Shown here: positions 1 through 5,253 of the stretch, in pieces
Position numbering within the stretch: position 1 is the stretch's first letter
Layout of the letters: every line of letters starts with the position of its first letter
Assembly (NCBI GenBank): GCA_031279575.1
Contig: JAITIG010000050.1
Coordinates: forward strand, 1-6,108
DNA length: 6,108 bases
Direction of reading: 5' to 3'
Source of the DNA: Bifidobacteriaceae bacterium
GTDB taxonomy: Bacteria; Actinomycetota; Actinomycetes; Actinomycetales; WQXJ01
The notes under the pieces: model-generated
The model's input: only the letters and a program-made list of their open reading frames with translations
Databases searched by the model: none
Told to the model about the DNA's origin: nothing
Program-made: the position numbers and the translations under genes

Positions 1-120
1 GGCCAATTCGTAAACAGTCTTGCCGCTCCGGTACTGCTCGGCCATGTCCTCAATCTGCGCCTCGGAGAGCCGCCGAACCTGCCTGTGTCCCACAGGCTGA
101 GATTCTCCGGGCCTCGCCAA
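1..120 (-). CDS. Helix-turn-helix protein, resolvase-associated type, partial (cut by left edge)
   Basis: The reverse strand reads without a stop from the left edge through an HTH-like stretch: VRRLSEAQIEDMAEQY followed by RSGKTVYELA. The pattern of an LS/T-x-E-Q-I helix followed by Y-x-x-G-x-T-V-x-E-L-A resembles the DNA-binding helices of actinobacterial HTH proteins that accompany serine resolvases and other recombinases. The second half of the HTH and the C-terminus lie outside the window. The start is uncertain. I give TTG at 120-118, with AAGGAG about 15 nt upstream, which is too far for a good ribosome binding site. GTG at 93-91 and GTG at 246-244 are in the same open frame. The longer version would add a Trp/Lys-rich N-terminal segment that I do not recognise. 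The family call rests on one short motif. It could equally be a transposase or regulator fragment. Confidence 0.4.
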   Translation of the reverse strand, partial: MARPGESQPVGHRQVRRLSEAQIEDMAEQYRSGKTVYELA

Positions 121-288
121 CCTACCCGCGTCGTACTCCTTACGGACTCTGACAAGGGCTTTTGGCGCGTGGGACAGGGTTGGAACTTTGTCGCGTATGG
201 TCCACCATTTGGCTTTCCCAAAACACCCTCCCACCAGCGGTTTCACGTCTCTGACCTGCGGTTGCGCCCGCCAAACGGGTTGACGGCA

Positions 289-370
289 GTGGGCAAACTG
301 GGACAACGAGTCACCAGATGTGGGCACGAAGTGGGCACGAGATCGAGTCAAGTGGGCACAAGGTGGGCAG
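289..370. repeat. Helically phased GTGGGCA direct repeats (iteron-like)
   Basis: GTGGGCA begins at 289, 320, 331, 352 and 363. The copies at 320 and 331 share GTGGGCACGA exactly, and 352 reads GTGGGCACAA. Start-to-start distances are 31, 11, 21 and 11 bp, all near multiples of one helical turn, so the copies would face the same side of the DNA. Such arrays bind transposases at element ends (IS21-type ends carry several internal repeats), replication initiators or regulators. Which of these applies here is not shown by the sequence. Confidence 0.6.
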
Positions 371-678
371 GCGGAGCGGCGCCTTCCAGGCCTGTCGGCG
401 CGGTTCGGCCCGCGACGTCGCCCCACCCAAAGGCAAGAGGGCAGGCACCCTGTCTCTGCCCCCGGTCCAGCGCAAGGGAACCAGCGCCGGACTGGTCGGT
501 GGCTATCGGGCTTGACAGCGCAGGGGACGTCCGCGCTGCCGTCCGCGACCTGGCGGACCTGGTGTCTATCGGCGGCGAGCCGCTCGCCCGCAACTTCCCC
601 CAGGGGCATCAGCCATCTCACCTGCGAGCCCTGGCCAAGGCTTCGGCGGGATAGATCGCCAGTGATGAGCCTGACCTC

Positions 679-714
679 GGGCGGGCGGGGGCGCTGGGGG
701 GGGGCGGGGAAGGG
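679..714 (+). other. G-quadruplex-prone tract with a run of nine G
   Basis: G-runs lie at 679-681, 683-685, 687-691, 696-704, 706-709 and 712-714, separated by loops of 1, 1, 4, 1 and 2 nt. This meets the usual G3+N1-7 pattern with six runs. It lies about 115 bp upstream of the VanZ-RDD start on its sense strand. The nine-G run is also prone to slippage. Confidence 0.6.
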
Positions 715-751
715 ATTAGCATGGGGCGGTGGCTGTGGGACTGACATCGCC

Positions 752-817
752 GGTGGCGCGGCGGATCGCGCTGGTGGCGCGGCGGATCGCGCTGGCGGCG
801 CGGCGGCGCGCCGCGCT
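752..817. repeat. 21-bp tandem repeat upstream of the VanZ-RDD gene
   Basis: Two consecutive 21-bp units (752-772 and 773-793), each containing GTGGCGCGGCGGATCGCGCT, are identical. A third, degenerate copy (794-817) follows. The array ends just before the ribosome binding site at 818. A multiple-of-three period can suggest coding, but the encoded Gly-Ala-Ala-Asp-Arg-Ala pattern precedes the best start codon. Confidence 0.7.
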
Positions 818-824
818 GGAGGGG
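818..824 (+). promoter_or_regulatory. Ribosome binding site that fixes the VanZ-RDD start
   Basis: GGAGGGG ends 5 nt before the GTG at 830. It is the only strong Shine-Dalgarno match ahead of the hydrophobic N-terminus, and it argues against starts further upstream in the open frame. Confidence 0.7.
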
Positions 825-829
825 ACCGC

Positions 830-1948
830 GTGCTGAGCCAGTTTGGTCCCAGCACCGCGCTGGCCGTCTTCATCGGCGCGGTCCTGGCGCTGGCGGCCTT
901 CCTGCCGGTGGTGGCGCTGCGCTACCGCCGGGCCGGGCGGCTGCGGCTGGCCGACATCGCGCTCTTGGTGGTTTGCGCGGTTTACTTTGTGGCGCTGTGG
1001 ACCTACACGCTGGTGCCGGTGCCGGAGACGGGCGCCTACCAGTGCGCGGCGGCCAACCTGCGGCCGTTCGCCTTTGCCGGCGCGATCGAGCAAGGCGGCG
1101 GATGGCGGCCAACCAACCCCGCCCTGCTCCAAGTGGTGTTCAACGTGGTGCTGTTCATGCCGCTGGGGGCCCTGGCCCGCCTGGTCTTCAGGCGCGGGGC
1201 GGCGGCGGCCACCGCCGTGGGCCTGGCCACCACCGGGATGATCGAGCTGAGCCAGCTGACCGGGCTGTTTGGCCTGTTCCCGTGCGCTTACCGGGTCTTC
1301 GACGTGGACGATTTGGCCATGAACACCCTGGGCGCGCTGCTCGGCTCGCTGGTCGCGATGCCGTTCGCCCGGCTGATGCGCCGCCCCGCCCCCAAGGTCG
1401 CGGCGGTCAGTCTGGGGCGGCGCCTGGTCGGGGTGCTGGCGGACCTGATGGTGATTGGGATCGCCAGCTTCGCCAGCGTGGTGGCGGCGCGGGCGCTGCT
1501 GCTGTACGGGCTCAAGGTTCCGCCCGGCAGCTTGGACCAAGCTTGGCCGCAGGTGGCCGGCGGCGCGGTCGCCTTGGCTTTGGAGGCCGCCTGGGTGCTG
1601 TTGGACGGGCGCACCTGCGGCGAGGCGATTGTCGATCTGCGCCCCGTCGAGGCGCGGCCGCGCCTGGGCCGCCGCCTGGTCAAATTGGTCGCCGGGGTGG
1701 GCGGGTACATTGCCTTGGGCTTGTTCGACTTCGCGGCGGCGCCACCGCTTCTGGCCGCGTTCTGCCTGGTCAGCCTCATTTTGATTGTCACCACCCGGGA
1801 CCGCCGGGGCCTTAGCGGCTTGGCCGCCGGCCTGCCCATGGGCATAGACCCGCCCCCGGCCGGGCCCGGCCCGGCGGAGGTTGGGGAGCGGCGCCCGGCC
1901 GAGCGCCCGCCGGCGGTGGAGCGCCCGCAGGCGCCGCCGCCGGCCTGA
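830..1948 (+). CDS. VanZ-RDD fusion membrane protein
   Basis: A 372-residue integral membrane protein with two domains. Residues about 40-180 are VanZ-like: LRPF at 77-80, NVVLFMPLG at 105-113, IELSQLTG at 138-145 and FDVDDLAMNTLGALLG at 157-172 are the family's hallmark segments. Residues about 196-335 match an RDD domain: RRLVGVLADLMVIG near 197-210, then DGRTCGEAIVDLRPV at 259-273, and a degenerate DRRGLSGLAAG end at 324-334. The last 40 residues are a Pro/Arg-rich, probably cytoplasmic tail. I expect roughly eight to nine membrane segments. VanZ of the vanA cluster gives low-level teicoplanin resistance by an unclear mechanism, and RDD proteins are often linked to ion or solute transport. 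The role of this fusion is unknown; an envelope function is inference. The start is GTG with GGAGGGG 5 nt upstream. The next gene begins 25 bp after the stop, so the two are probably co-transcribed. Confidence 0.9.
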   Translation: MLSQFGPSTALAVFIGAVLALAAFLPVVALRYRRAGRLRLADIALLVVCAVYFVALWTYTLVPVPETGAYQCAAANLRPFAFAGAIEQGGGWRPTNPALLQVVFNVVLFMPLGALARLVFRRGAAAATAVGLATTGMIELSQLTGLFGLFPCAYRVFDVDDLAMNTLGALLGSLVAMPFARLMRRPAPKVAAVSLGRRLVGVLADLMVIGIASFASVVAARALLLYGLKVPPGSLDQAWPQVAGGAVALALEAAWVLLDGRTCGEAIVDLRPVEARPRLGRRLVKLVAGVGGYIALGLFDFAAAPPLLAAFCLVSLILIVTTRDRRGLSGLAAGLPMGIDPPPAGPGPAEVGERRPAERPPAVERPQAPPPA

Positions 1949-1973
1949 CAATCCCGGGCTGGGCGGCAATAGA

Positions 1974-2714
1974 ATGCGGCTTGTGGCAATCACAAGGCGA
2001 TATGTGGCGTTGGTGTTCCGGCTGTGCGCGGTGGCGTTGATCGCGACCGGTCTGATCCGCCTGCTGGGGGTGTTCGGGGAAGGGGTCAACCCGGGGATGT
2101 TCCTGTACTACACCACCCAAAGCAACGTGCTGGTGCTGATTTGGATGATCGCGATGGTGGCGGTCACCATCAGGGACATCCGGCGCGAGGGGCCCAGGGG
2201 GCTGGCGGCCCCGTGGCCCCGCTTGGGCGCGGCCGTCATGATGGCGATCACCGTCACCATGCAGATCTACCTGGTGGTGCTGGCCCCCAGCGCGTTCATC
2301 CAGAGCGGCGGCGGCTACGTGCCGTTCACTTTGACCGACGACTTGATCCACATTGTGACGCCGTGCCTGGCCATCGCCGACTGGTTCATGTTCGCCCCGA
2401 AGGGGCGCATCCGGTTCTACGACCCGCCGCTGTGGGCCATCATCCCTTACGCCTACCTGGCCTTCGGCTTCACCTGGGCGGCGCTGGGCGGGAGTTTTGG
2501 GATGGCGGGCCGCTACCCCTACCCGTTCATGGATGTCGACGCCTTGGGGGTGGGCGGGGTGGCCCTGCAGATTTTGGTGCTCTCCGTCACGCTGATCTCC
2601 TTCGGCTACCTGTTTGTGCTGGCTGACAAGCTGATGGCGCGCCGCGCCCGGCGCGGGCCGGCGGCCGCGGCTGCGGCCATCTCAGCCGAGGCCGGCTCAG
2701 CCGAGGCCGGCTAA
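1974..2714 (+). CDS. Pr6Pr family (FAR-17a/AIG1-like) six-helix membrane protein
   Basis: A 246-residue protein with six predicted hydrophobic segments (about 12-33, 43-65, 86-104, 122-140, 153-171, 194-216) and a short basic, Ala-rich tail. FLYYTTQSNVLVL (43-55) and LIHIVTP (124-130) are typical of the bacterial Pr6Pr group related to eukaryotic FAR-17a/AIG1 and ADTRP. In AIG1 and ADTRP a membrane-embedded Thr and His catalyse hydrolysis of fatty acid esters of hydroxy fatty acids. Thr47/Thr48 and His126 here are candidate equivalents, but that alignment is my inference. The PYAYLAFGFTWAALGG and RYPYPFMDVD segments (158-173, 180-189) also fit the family. The start is ATG, 25 bp after the VanZ-RDD stop, with only a weak GGGCGG upstream; translation may depend on coupling. 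The last ten codons (SAEAGSAEAG is within them) come from a 15-bp tandem repeat whose third copy supplies the TAA stop. Confidence 0.85.
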   Translation: MRLVAITRRYVALVFRLCAVALIATGLIRLLGVFGEGVNPGMFLYYTTQSNVLVLIWMIAMVAVTIRDIRREGPRGLAAPWPRLGAAVMMAITVTMQIYLVVLAPSAFIQSGGGYVPFTLTDDLIHIVTPCLAIADWFMFAPKGRIRFYDPPLWAIIPYAYLAFGFTWAALGGSFGMAGRYPYPFMDVDALGVGGVALQILVLSVTLISFGYLFVLADKLMARRARRGPAAAAAAISAEAGSAEAG

Positions 2715-2726
2715 GCCGCGGGCGGC
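2682..2726. repeat. 15-bp tandem repeat spanning the stop codon of the Pr6Pr gene
   Basis: TCAGCCGAGGCCGGC occurs at 2682-2696 and again, identical, at 2697-2711. A diverged third copy at 2712-2726 (TAAGCCGCGGGCGGC) carries the stop codon where the first two copies have a Ser TCA codon. Confidence 0.75.
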
Positions 2727-2730
2727 TGAA

Positions 2731-2756
2731 CCGGGGGCGGTCGAGCCAACCCCCGG
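2731..2756. terminator. GC-rich hairpin between convergent genes, candidate terminator
   Basis: CCGGGGG (2731-2737) pairs perfectly with CCCCCGG (2750-2756) across a 12-nt loop, 16 nt after the Pr6Pr stop. No T-tract follows, which is common for candidate terminators in high-GC actinomycetes. Further hairpin potential lies at 2796-2808 and 2810-2826, where GGCCG pairs with CGGCC. The recQ transcript arriving from the other side could also end in this gap. Confidence 0.35.
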
Positions 2757-2765
2757 CGGGCCCGC

Positions 2766-2803
2766 CCGGCGCCGGCCGGCCACAGTCCCGGCGCCGGCTG
2801 GCC
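2766..2803. repeat. 22-bp-spaced direct repeat of a GC palindrome
   Basis: CCGGCGCCGG, itself a perfect palindrome, occurs at 2766-2775 and 2788-2797. The match extends to 15 of 16 bases (CCGGCGCCGGCCGGCC versus CCGGCGCCGGCTGGCC). It lies in the gap between the convergent genes. Confidence 0.5.
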
Positions 2804-2853
2804 CAGCCTGGCCGCCCGATTCGGCCGGTGGGACCCCCAGGCGGCGCGCCCTC

Positions 2854-5103
2854 TCATTGGCCTGAGACCTCCGGGCCGGGGGCCTCCCCCGGGGGAGGGG
2901 TGTGGCGGCTTTGGGCCTCAGCTCCGGTTGGCGAGTTCGCGATGCCGTCCCAGGGGCCGCCGGGGCCCGGCGCCTCGCCGCTGGCTTGGGTTGGCGCGGG
3001 GGCGGTCAAGGCCAGGACGTCTTCGGCGTAGGCGTCCAGTTTGGCCTGGCCGATGCCGGAAACCCCCATCATTTCCGCCCGCGTGGCGGGGCGGGCGCGC
3101 GCCAAGGCGCGCAAGGTCGAGTCGTGGAAGACAACATAGGCCGGGACCGCCCGCTGCTTGGCCGTCTGGGCCCGCCAAGCGCGCAGCTCCTCGAACAGCG
3201 CCTGCTCGGCGGGGGAGAGGGACGCCGCCTGCCCGGCCGGGCCGGCGCCACCGCTGGCCGCTGAGCCCGCCGCGCCTCCCGGCCCGCCCGCGCCCGCGGC
3301 GGCATCGGCCGGCCCGCGCGACCGGCTCGAACGCTTTCGGGCCCCGGCCGCCTCGCGCCGCATCGGCACGGTCCGCTCGCCGCGCAGCACAGCCCAGGAC
3401 TGCGGTGTCGCCACCAGCACGCCGTGGCCGCCCGCCTGCACCTCAAGGTCCCCCCGGGCCAGGAGTTGGCGCACGATGGCGCGCCACTCGGCATCGGACA
3501 TCTCGGCGCCAATGCCCCAAGTCGACAGCCGGTGGTGGGCGTGCCGCTCGACGCGGGGGGTGCGCTTGCCGCGCAGGATGTCTATCAGGTGCCCGGCCCC
3601 GTAGCGTTGGCGGCGTTCGCGCTCCAAGCGGATCACGGTGGACAGCAGCTTCTGCGCGGCGACGGTCCCGTCCCAGGTGGCGGGCGGGTCCAGGCAGGTG
3701 TCGCAGTTGCCGCAGGGCCCGGCCGCCTCGCCGAAATAGCCGAGCATGTTGGCGCGCCGGCACTCGACCGTCTCGCACAGCGCCAGCATGGCGTCCAGGT
3801 GGGCGGAGGCGTTGCGTTTGAACGCCTCATCGCCGGCCGATTCGGTGATGAAGCGGCGCTGGAGGACCACATCGGCCAGGCCGTAGGCCATCCAGGCGGA
3901 GGCCGGCTCGCCGTCGCGGCCCGCCCGGCCGGTCTCCTGGTAGTAGCCCTCGACCGATTTGGGCAGGTCGACGTGCGCCACAAAGCGGACGTCCGGCTTG
4001 TCGATCCCCATGCCGAAGGCGATGGTGGCAACCACCACCAGGCCGTCCTCGGCCAAGAAGCGGCGCTGGGCCTGGCGGCGCGCGGCTGGGTCCATCCCGG
4101 CGTGGTAGGCCGCGGCTGGGATGCCGTTGGCCCGCAGGTGGGCGGCGATCTCCTCGGTGCTGGCCCGGGCCAGCGCGTAGACGATGCCGGCTTGGCCGGG
4201 GTGCTCGTCGCGGATGAAGCGAACTAGCTGGTCGCGCGCCTGCGCCTTGGGCTCGATGCGGTAGGTGATGTTGGGCCGGTCGAAGCTGGCCACAAAATGC
4301 CGGGCGCCTTCCAGGGCCAACCGCTCGGTGATCTCGCGGTGGGTGGCGCGCGTGGCGGTGGCGGTCAGCGCGATCCGGGGGACGCCGGGCCAGCGCTGCG
4401 CCAGCGTGTGCAGCCCCAGGTAGTCGGGGCGGAAGTCGTGGCCCCATTGGGAGACGCAGTGGGCCTCGTCGATGGCGAACAGCGCCACGGGCGCCCCGGC
4501 CAGCAGGTCCATGGTGGCGGCGGTCAGCAGGCGCTCGGGCGCCACATAGAGCAGGTCCAGCTGGCCGGCGGCGAAGCGCCGCTCGACTTGGCGCTGGTCG
4601 GCCGGGGACAGCGAGGAGTTGAGGTAGTCGGCCCGGATGCCGAGTTCCCGCAGAGCTGTGACCTGGTCTTCCATCAAGGCGATGAGCGGCGAGACGACAA
4701 CGCCGGTGCCGGGGCGGATGAGCGCCGGGATCTGGTAGCAGAGCGATTTGCCGCCGCCTGTCGGCATCAAGACCACCGCGTTGCCCCCGCCTACCAGGTG
4801 GTCTATCACCGCCGCCTGGTGGCCCCGGAAATCCGGGTAGCCGAAGACCCGCCGCAAGATCTCCAAAGGCGCCGCCGGCGGTGCGCCCGGAGCCGGGGCG
4901 GGCGGAGCCCCAGACCCGCCCGCCGCCGGCGGAGCCCCCAAGCCGCCCGATGCCGCCTGGCAGCTCTCGGGCGGCGGCTCGAAGCCGTCCGGCGGCGGCT
5001 CGAAGCTGTCCGGCGGCGGCTCGAAGCCGTCCGGCGGCGGTCCTTGGTCTGCGGGCGGCGGCGGGTCCCAGCCGGGGGCGGCGGGCGAGGCTGCGATGTT
5101 CAC
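2854..5103 (-). CDS. recQ: ATP-dependent DNA helicase RecQ
   Basis: A 749-residue 3'-to-5' DNA helicase acting in recombination, fork repair and unwinding of structured DNA. Visible motifs are: Walker [15 protein letters not shown] with Lys119; DEAH at 212-215 with the RecQ aromatic-rich loop [13 protein letters not shown] after it; ALTATAT at 245-251; motif [14 protein letters not shown] at 359-371; motif [14 protein letters not shown] at 387-398. The zinc site is Cys448, Cys464, Cys467 and Cys470. A winged-helix RQC region follows (about 480-582), then a low-complexity Gly/Ala linker (587-628), an HRDC domain (about 629-700, ending [18 protein letters not shown]) and a Pro/Gly-rich tail. 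The N-terminus is unusual: about 79 Pro-rich residues, including FEPPPDG/S repeats, precede the normal family start near [10 protein letters not shown]. The first codon is GTG with no clear ribosome binding site; a leaderless start is likely. A TTG at Leu80 is an alternative start. Confidence 0.97.
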   Translation of the reverse strand: MNIAASPAAPGWDPPPPADQGPPPDGFEPPPDSFEPPPDGFEPPPESCQAASGGLGAPPAAGGSGAPPAPAPGAPPAAPLEILRRVFGYPDFRGHQAAVIDHLVGGGNAVVLMPTGGGKSLCYQIPALIRPGTGVVVSPLIALMEDQVTALRELGIRADYLNSSLSPADQRQVERRFAAGQLDLLYVAPERLLTAATMDLLAGAPVALFAIDEAHCVSQWGHDFRPDYLGLHTLAQRWPGVPRIALTATATRATHREITERLALEGARHFVASFDRPNITYRIEPKAQARDQLVRFIRDEHPGQAGIVYALARASTEEIAAHLRANGIPAAAYHAGMDPAARRQAQRRFLAEDGLVVVATIAFGMGIDKPDVRFVAHVDLPKSVEGYYQETGRAGRDGEPASAWMAYGLADVVLQRRFITESAGDEAFKRNASAHLDAMLALCETVECRRANMLGYFGEAAGPCGNCDTCLDPPATWDGTVAAQKLLSTVIRLERERRQRYGAGHLIDILRGKRTPRVERHAHHRLSTWGIGAEMSDAEWRAIVRQLLARGDLEVQAGGHGVLVATPQSWAVLRGERTVPMRREAAGARKRSSRSRGPADAAAGAGGPGGAAGSAASGGAGPAGQAASLSPAEQALFEELRAWRAQTAKQRAVPAYVVFHDSTLRALARARPATRAEMMGVSGIGQAKLDAYAEDVLALTAPAPTQASGEAPGPGGPWDGIANSPTGAEAQSRHTPPPGEAPGPEVSGQ
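2883..2898. repeat. Perfect 16-bp palindrome near the recQ 3' end
   Basis: CCTCCCCCGGGGGAGG reads identically on both strands, inside the last 15 codons of recQ. In RNA it could fold as a 6-bp stem with a CCGG tetraloop ahead of the stop codon, so it might take part in transcript ending. Confidence 0.5.
4967..5050. repeat. 21-bp tandem repeat encoding the Pro-rich N-terminus of RecQ
   Basis: Three near-identical 21-bp units (4967-4987, 4988-5008, 5009-5029), each containing GGCGGCGGCTCGAAGC, are followed by a partial fourth that diverges after GGCGGCGG. On the recQ strand they encode seven-residue units of the form [14 protein letters not shown] and FEPPPES. The unit differences are single bases, so the expansion looks recent. 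Confidence 0.85.
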
Positions 5104-5109
5104 GCCACG

Positions 5110-5137
5110 AGGCTAGCCCACGGCACTGTCACCCCAA
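5110..5137 (-). promoter_or_regulatory. Candidate leaderless promoter of recQ
   Basis: On the recQ strand, TTGGGG (5137-5132) and TAGCCT (5115-5110) are 16 bp apart and fit loose actinobacterial -35 (TTGnnn) and -10 (TAnnnT) patterns. The -10 ends 6 nt before the GTG codon, so the predicted first transcribed base is the start codon itself. This agrees with the missing ribosome binding site. The -35 match is weak. Confidence 0.4.
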
Positions 5138-5156
5138 GGCCCCAGCCCCCCCACCC
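5132..5156 (-). promoter_or_regulatory. G-quadruplex motif upstream of recQ
   Basis: On the recQ sense strand the G-runs are 5156-5154 (3), 5152-5146 (7), 5143-5140 (4) and 5135-5132 (4), with loops T, CT and CCTT. This satisfies the standard four-run pattern. It directly abuts the DnaA box, and its last run overlaps the candidate -35 element. Confidence 0.6.
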
Positions 5157-5165
5157 TGTGGATAA
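5157..5165 (-). promoter_or_regulatory. Perfect consensus DnaA box upstream of recQ
   Basis: TTATCCACA on the recQ strand (TGTGGATAA on the given strand) matches the consensus DnaA-binding 9-mer exactly, 54 bp ahead of the recQ GTG. It is one of the few A/T-containing islands in this GC-rich gap. I saw no second box nearby, so it looks regulatory or titrating and not an origin. Confidence 0.55.
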
Positions 5166-5172
5166 CACCTAA

Positions 5173-5216
5173 GCCAACCCCGGCGCCGACCCCCGCGCGG
5201 GCCGGCGATGGTTGGC
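5173..5216 (-). terminator. Hairpin downstream of the LPXTG protein gene, candidate terminator
   Basis: GCCAACC (5173-5179) pairs with GGTTGGC (5210-5216), with more GC pairing possible inside the loop. It begins 37 nt after the stop of the surface protein gene on the same strand and lies before the recQ promoter elements. It would separate the two leftward units. There is no T-tract. Confidence 0.35.
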
Positions 5217-5253
5217 GGCGGCATCGTGCGGGTTGGTCACAATGCCGTTGGGG

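Larger units (their letters stand above)
121..829. other. Long stretch without a convincing gene: repeats, coding-like tail, G-rich leader
   Basis: About 150-310 is visibly less GC-rich than the rest and shows no codon bias in any frame. Phased GTGGGCA repeats occupy 289-370. From about 481 to the TAG at 652-654, forward frame 1 has G/C-biased third positions and a protein-like composition (GLDSAGDVRAAVRDLADLVS, later GEPLARNFPQ). No start codon with a ribosome binding site precedes it, so it may be the truncated 3' end of an old gene. A G-run tract (679-714) and a 21-bp tandem repeat (752-817) lead into the VanZ-RDD gene. The forward frame of that gene is open back to 320, but before 830 its composition is Arg/Trp/Ser-rich and not protein-like. 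Confidence 0.45.

Noticed and set aside
289..370. CRISPR array
   Set aside because: The repeats are 7-10 bp with spacings of 11-31 bp, far shorter than CRISPR repeat-spacer units, and no cas gene is present.
512..517. Perfect TTGACA as a -35 element
   Set aside because: No TAnnnT hexamer lies 16-18 bp downstream, and it falls inside the coding-like tail.
320..829. Upstream extension of the VanZ-RDD frame by 170 codons
   Set aside because: The extension starts inside the GTGGGCA repeats, has Arg/Trp/Ser-rich non-protein-like composition and no domain. The GTG at 830 has a proper ribosome binding site and begins the hydrophobic N-terminus.
716..2351. Long reverse-strand open frames opposite the two membrane protein genes
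   Set aside because: They encode Gln/His/Arg/Gly-rich sequence typical of antisense shadows in GC-rich DNA. The forward strand carries clear VanZ, RDD and Pr6Pr motifs.
5157..5165. Replication origin
   Set aside because: Only one DnaA box is visible, there is no A/T-rich unwinding region, and dnaA, dnaN or gyrase genes are absent. A regulatory or titration site fits better.
3424..5172. Forward-strand open frames opposite recQ
   Set aside because: Low-complexity shadow translations. The reverse strand has every RecQ motif.
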